This document shows positions 61,083 to 64,000 of a stretch of 64,000 bases of DNA, piece after piece. How positions within the stretch are numbered: position 1 is the first letter of the stretch; every line of letters begins with the position of its first letter. Origin of the DNA: WQXF01 sp031553615 (GTDB lineage Bacteria; Bacillota; Clostridia; Christensenellales; Aristaeellaceae); the NCBI GenBank assembly GCA_031553615.1, contig JAVBLJ010000021.1, forward strand, positions 8,572 through 72,571, read 5' to 3'. Below the pieces are notes generated by a model. It was not told the origin of the DNA. It saw nothing but the letters and a program-made list of their open reading frames with translations, and made no database searches. A program made the translations under genes and the position numbers.

Positions 61083-61570
61083 CCCACCTTCGTTAAGAAC
61101 TCATCGATGATCTTCTGGTGATCCTCGGTCTTCACCTCGCGCTCCAGCAGCTTTCCGGCGATCTCTACCGCCATGTTCACTGCCTGGGCGCGCACGGCCT
61201 CCTTGGCCTCCAGCTGCAGCTGCTTGGCTTCCTGCTGCGCCTGGTCGACGATGTTCGCGGCCTGCTTCTGCGCGCGGGCCACGATCTCCTCGGCGGTCTT
61301 TTGCCCTTGCTGCACGCCCCCGGCGATGGCCTGAGCCGCCTCAATCTTCGATTGCTGCGCCGCCGCATCGAGCGCGGATTGGCGCTCATCGGCCGCGTGC
61401 TCCTTGGCCTCGGCGTCGGCCATCTGGGCGTTCACCCGGTCGGTGCGCCCGTTCAGGAACTTGCGGATCGGCTTGTACAGCAGCAGGCGGATCGCCACGA
61501 ATAGGATCACCACGTTGATCACGTGCAGCAGTATATCCCGTGGACTCAATAGCTTCAAAAACTCTTGCAT
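61079..61570 (-). CDS. atpF: F1Fo ATP synthase b subunit
   Basis: Subunit b is the peripheral stalk tying the membrane stator to the F1 head. The 163-residue protein has one N-terminal membrane helix (LLHVINVVILFVAIRLLLYKPIRKFLNGR) and a long Ala/Gln/Glu-rich helix to the end (EEIVARAQKQAANIVDQAQQEAKQ, EIAGKLLEREVKTEDHQKIIDEFLTKVG), of normal length. There is one b gene and no fused delta domain here. The C-terminal end, which normally meets delta, is intact; in this operon its partner would be the delta domain fused to alpha, encoded directly downstream with a four-base overlap. Confidence 0.95.
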
Positions 61571-61611
61571 GCCGAACTCCCTTTCACCTGGTCATTGAGC
61601 CTATGCTTGGC

Positions 61612-61854
61612 TTAGTGGATGGAGCCAGGCAGCACGAAGATGAGCAGAATGGAGACGAACAGGCCGTAGATGGCCGTGGTTTCCATCATGATCAAGCCGA
61701 ACATGAGCGAAGAGTTGATCTTGCCGGCGGCCTCGGGCTGGCGTGCGATGGCTTCCACGGCCTTACCGGTGGCGTTGCTCATACCCAGTGCGGCTCCGAT
61801 ACCGGTCAACGCGGCGATGGAAGCGGCGATAGCGATCAAACCCAGTACAGACAT
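61612..61854 (-). CDS. atpE: F1Fo ATP synthase c subunit
   Basis: Subunit c forms the membrane rotor ring. The 80-residue protein is two hydrophobic helices joined by the polar ARQPE loop. The ion-binding carboxylate is Glu58 in METTAIYG. In sodium-type rings a glutamine in helix 1 helps bind Na+; the aligned position here is Met25, while the residue after Glu58 is Thr. This favours protons, though not decisively. ATG 61852-61854 has GGAGG eight bases upstream; an in-frame extension is spurious. Confidence 0.95.
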   Translation of the reverse strand: MSVLGLIAIAASIAALTGIGAALGMSNATGKAVEAIARQPEAAGKINSSLMFGLIMMETTAIYGLFVSILLIFVLPGSIH

Positions 61855-61954
61855 TGTGATACCCTCCCGTTTTCTCATATCTACGTTCTTTTTGAAGGGA
61901 AACCCCTTTGGAAAAGCCCTGTATAACAAGCCCGCGCGGGGGCGGATCGGCAGG

Positions 61955-62686
61955 CTATTCGGTGGCCTCGCTGATGTAGTTGAGCGTCAGCAAGCCGAAC
62001 ACGAAGGTCTGGATTCCCACGTGGATCAAGTTGAAATAGATCGACAGTACCGCGGGCACCACCAGCGGGATCACGGCGTAGATCAGCTTCATAATGATGC
62101 CGCCCACCAGCACGTTCGCAAACAGACGGAGCGCCATGGAGACCGGCGCGACGCAATCGGTCAGCACGCGGATCGGCAGCACCACGGCGGTAGGCGTCGC
62201 CAATCGCTTGATGCGCACCTTTACGCCGAATTCCCTGATCGCCGTCACGTTGACCAGCGCAAAGGTCACCAACCCCAGCGCCAGCGTGCACGATAGGTCC
62301 TCGGTAGCGGGCGGCAGGCCAAAGAGCTCCACCAGCGTGGCCATGGCCACGTAGCTCATGAGGGTGAGCACCACCGGCGCCACGAAGTCGGCGTTGTGGC
62401 CCACTTTGCCGTGCGCAAAGTTGTAGATGCTCTCCACGATCATCTCCAGCACGTTCTGCAAGCCCTTGGGCTTGTCGGTGAAGCGCTCGATGCGGCCGCG
62501 CAGGCTCAGCAGCAAGATGAGCAGCAGCAGCGTCACCGCCCAGCCCACGATCACCGATACGCCAATCTGCATGCCCAACAGCTCCACCCGGTGCGGCATG
62601 ATGCTGATCTCCGGCAGGCCTCCGGCGCTGGACGCGGCATGCTCCACAGCCTCGCCCGCCGTCAAAAGTCCCAGCATAAACGGCAT
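61955..62686 (-). CDS. atpB: F1Fo ATP synthase a subunit
   Basis: Subunit a forms the ion half-channels of the stator. The 243-residue protein has about six membrane helices, the essential Arg187 in MALRLFANVLVGGI, and the late HVGIQTFVFGLLTLNYISEA helix. The start is ATG 62686, eight bases after GGGGAG. Normal for the family, so Fo looks complete apart from the unusual delta arrangement. Confidence 0.95.
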   Translation of the reverse strand: MPFMLGLLTAGEAVEHAASSAGGLPEISIMPHRVELLGMQIGVSVIVGWAVTLLLLILLLSLRGRIERFTDKPKGLQNVLEMIVESIYNFAHGKVGHNADFVAPVVLTLMSYVAMATLVELFGLPPATEDLSCTLALGLVTFALVNVTAIREFGVKVRIKRLATPTAVVLPIRVLTDCVAPVSMALRLFANVLVGGIIMKLIYAVIPLVVPAVLSIYFNLIHVGIQTFVFGLLTLNYISEATE

Positions 62687-62718
62687 TCCTTTTACTCCCC
62701 TTCACGCAGGTATATCAT

Positions 62719-63024
62719 TCATTTAGGTTGCTTTGGTCGCTTAGCTTCGGGCAACATAGGTTGTGAGGATCGCCCGCCAGCAATGCCCACTGCAATGCGG
62801 ATCGCAAACGCGAGATACCCCGCCCCGGCCACCAGCCCGCCCACCAGCAGCTCCCCCTTGCCCCAAAGCGCCAGGGCAATAAAAAAGCCCGCCCAAATAG
62901 GAAGCTTGATGGATAGCAGCGCGCCGCGAACCGCGCCGGACGTCGCCCGCGCCACCGCGCGCAGCAAACGTGCCTGCACGATCACCACCAGTACGGCGAT
63001 TCCCCCCGCAAACACATAGGTCAT
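62719..63024 (-). CDS. AtpI-like membrane protein at the head of the ATP synthase operon
   Basis: A 101-residue protein with three or four hydrophobic segments (FAGGIAVLVVIVQARLL, LPIWAGFFIALALWG, LLVGGLVAGAGYLAFAIRI) and a basic Pro/Lys tail. Its position directly before atpB and its size fit subunit I, an assembly factor for the c-ring. Sequence similarity is too low for me to be sure. ATG 63024 has no usable ribosome binding site and falls at the predicted +1 of the promoter at 63031-63059, so it may be leaderless. Confidence 0.65.
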   Translation of the reverse strand: MTYVFAGGIAVLVVIVQARLLRAVARATSGAVRGALLSIKLPIWAGFFIALALWGKGELLVGGLVAGAGYLAFAIRIAVGIAGGRSSQPMLPEAKRPKQPK

Positions 63025-63030
63025 TTATGC

Positions 63031-63059
63031 ACAATACACCTTTGCGCGGCGCATTGCAA
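63031..63059 (-). promoter_or_regulatory. Promoter of the ATP synthase operon
   Basis: TTGCAA (63054-63059), 17-base spacer and TATTGT (63031-63036) on minus. Transcription would begin at about 63024. Between here and 63252 I see only A/T-rich sequence with no gene. Confidence 0.6.
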
Positions 63060-63252
63060 GCGCATGCCCGCGTAGACAAGACGGTGCATGTCCTATCTGC
63101 GCCAGTTTTTCAAAATTATCGTCATTTTTCTCGTCTTTTCTCGCGTTTGCTCCCGATCTTGATTTTCAAAATGGCTCTTCTCCTTTTTCTTCCGCTAATC
63201 GCATAAAAACCATCCCCGGGCTTCGTGTAGCCTGTATACCTTCACCCAATGC

Positions 63253-63281
63253 TTTACAACCGACGCGCTTTCCGCTATACT
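63253..63281 (+). promoter_or_regulatory. Promoter for the DUF1622 gene
   Basis: TTTACA (63253-63258), 17-base spacer and TATACT (63276-63281), about 45 bases before the ribosome binding site. Confidence 0.7.
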
Positions 63282-63330
63282 CATTTTTAATGACGCTGGC
63301 GAGCCGTTCGCCGCGAGAAGAGGTGTATTC

Positions 63331-63765
63331 ATGTCGCCCATTATGCAGCCCTTATTGTTGCTATGGACCGAAGCAGCTCCCCACGTCTCCGGACTTACCA
63401 CCTTCCTGCACGATTTTGAGCAGATCTTTAGCCAGGTCATCAACATGATCACCCACATCCTAGAGATCATGGGCGTGATCGTGCTGGTCATCGGCGCGGT
63501 CAAGGCCTTTGTGGCCTACTTTACCAAGCGCTCCAATGTTCGCCTCGACCTGGCCCAGAGCATGGCCCTTGCCCTGGAGTTCAAGCTCGGCGGCGAAATT
63601 CTGCGCACCGTCGTCGCCCGCGATTGGAACGAAATCCTCACCGTGGGCGCGATCATCATCCTGCGCGGCGTGCTCAACTTCCTGATCCACTGGGAAATCG
63701 GCAACATCAAGCACGACGAAGAAATCGTAAAGAAGCACGCCGAAACCGACGACGTAGGAGTGTAG
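63331..63765 (+). CDS. DUF1622 membrane protein
   Basis: A 144-residue membrane protein with three spans. The family pattern is clear: ILEIMGVIVLVIGAVKAFVAYF, then RLDLAQSMALALEFKLGGEILRTVVARDWNEILTVGAIIILRGVLNFLIHWEI, then an acidic/basic tail. The function of DUF1622 is unknown. ATG 63331 follows GAGG by seven bases. It is divergent from the ATP synthase operon and is followed by a strong terminator. Confidence 0.92.
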   Translation: MSPIMQPLLLLWTEAAPHVSGLTTFLHDFEQIFSQVINMITHILEIMGVIVLVIGAVKAFVAYFTKRSNVRLDLAQSMALALEFKLGGEILRTVVARDWNEILTVGAIIILRGVLNFLIHWEIGNIKHDEEIVKKHAETDDVGV

Positions 63766-63770
63766 GTACG

Positions 63771-63812
63771 CCAAGGCTCCGCCCTGGACCCGCCCAAGGG
63801 CTGTGCCCTTGG
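63771..63812 (-). repeat. Second-type double-hairpin repeat, copy E1
   Basis: Read on minus: hairpin CCAAGGGC / GCCCTTGG (loop ACA), spacer GCGGGT, hairpin CCAGGGC-type / GCCTTGG (one mismatch). It follows the DUF1622 stop directly and is inverted relative to E2. Confidence 0.7.
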
Positions 63813-63844
63813 AAATCCCTTCACATCTACAAAATTCATCCACA

Positions 63845-63887
63845 AAAAGCGAACCCCTCGCGCGTCAGGCGCAAGGGGTTCGCTTTT
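63845..63887 (+). terminator. Terminator of the DUF1622 gene
   Basis: GCGAACCCCT and AGGGGTTCGC form a perfect 10-bp stem flanked by AAAAA and TTTT. It is symmetrical and could act in both directions. Confidence 0.9.
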
Positions 63888-63904
63888 GCAAGAGGATGGG
63901 GTTT

Positions 63905-63952
63905 CCAAAGGGGCTCAGTCCCTTTGGCTGGGTCCAGGGGCAGCGCCCCTGG
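63905..63952 (+). repeat. Second-type double-hairpin repeat, copy E2
   Basis: Hairpin CCAAAGGG / CCCTTTGG (loop GCTCAGT), spacer CTGGGT, hairpin CCAGGGGC / GCCCCTGG (loop AGC). E1 and E2 face each other across the terminator. Confidence 0.7.
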
Positions 63953-63960
63953 CATCCCGG

Positions 63961-64000
63961 TTACTGGTAAAGCGGGCCGTCTGCGCCGCAGGCACCGACA
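63961..64000 (-). CDS. Possible C-terminal end of a gene cut by the right edge
   Basis: The minus strand is open from the edge to a TAA at 63961-63963, coding GACGADGPLYQ. Its position just after repeat E2 is what would be expected for a gene end, but 12 codons prove little. Confidence 0.3.
   Translation of the reverse strand, partial: VGACGADGPLYQ

Overview
The window looks like the chromosome of a high-GC, spore-forming member of the Clostridia (Bacillota). The signs are Gram-positive style AGGAGG ribosome binding sites, a T-box leader, class PurE/PurF purine enzymes with a B. subtilis-type PurF, and three sporulation-associated genes: a SpoIID-family protein, an alpha/beta-type small acid-soluble spore protein and a BofA-like protein. 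I saw no rRNA, tRNA, CRISPR array, phage or transposase gene. Most of the window is housekeeping DNA. The interest lies in a few fused or overlapping genes and in the intergenic repeats.

Layout. 1-2,515 (minus): deoC, then znuA and the start of znuC, a zinc ABC importer cut by the left edge. 2,689-7,512 (minus): a branched-chain amino acid importer livK-livH-livMG-livF in which permease LivM and ATPase LivG are one polypeptide. 7,793-15,400 (minus): a purine operon purE-purF-purM-purN-(GNAT)-purH-purD with its own promoter and terminator. 15,693-20,090: a small glycine-zipper protein gene on plus, then a SpoIID-like gene, a yacL-like PIN/TRAM gene and radA on minus. 20,491-26,095: a membrane phosphoesterase (plus), then HAD phosphatase, RluA-type pseudouridine synthase, an unrecognised gene and ilvE (minus), with a palindromic MITE and a tandem repeat between the first two of these minus genes. 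26,367-28,652 (plus): CDF metal transporter and UMF1-type MFS transporter.

28,893-38,838 (minus): a zinc-ribbon/TPR/chitobiase-like surface protein; then DUF624 - SASP - methyltransferase - hslO - TPR - HEAT - HD, the last four closely packed; and an M20 amidohydrolase. 39,019-41,026: two exported proteins. 41,101-45,287 (plus): a tyrosine-type T-box leader, a class I aminotransferase, tyrS, a YigZ/IMPACT protein and a GNAT. 45,340-50,227: DUF4091 protein, UBA/DUF4342 protein, an aromatic acid exporter family protein and a Gpi18-like glycosyltransferase. 50,252-53,860 (minus): lower glycolysis pgk-tpiA-gpmI. 54,092-56,289: BofA-like gene, UbiA-family prenyltransferase and an exported protein. 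56,447-63,024 (minus): the F1Fo ATP synthase operon atpI-like-B-E-F-(delta/alpha fusion)-G-D-C. 63,331 onward: a DUF1622 membrane protein and repeats.

Three things stand out. (1) The ATP synthase operon has no separate atpH. The C-terminal domain of delta is instead fused to the N-terminus of alpha, which would place up to three copies of this peripheral-stalk contact on each F1 head. (2) A dispersed double-hairpin repeat family has at least seven copies in four intergenic sites, mostly as inverted pairs. Its arms differ between copies but the pairing is kept, so the structure appears to be what is conserved. A second, related-looking pair flanks a terminator at the right end. (3) A T-box with a TAC specifier precedes an aminotransferase-tyrS unit, with a pair of these repeats sitting between the two genes. 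Start sites were chosen mainly by Shine-Dalgarno position. Family names come from recognised motifs, not from database searches.
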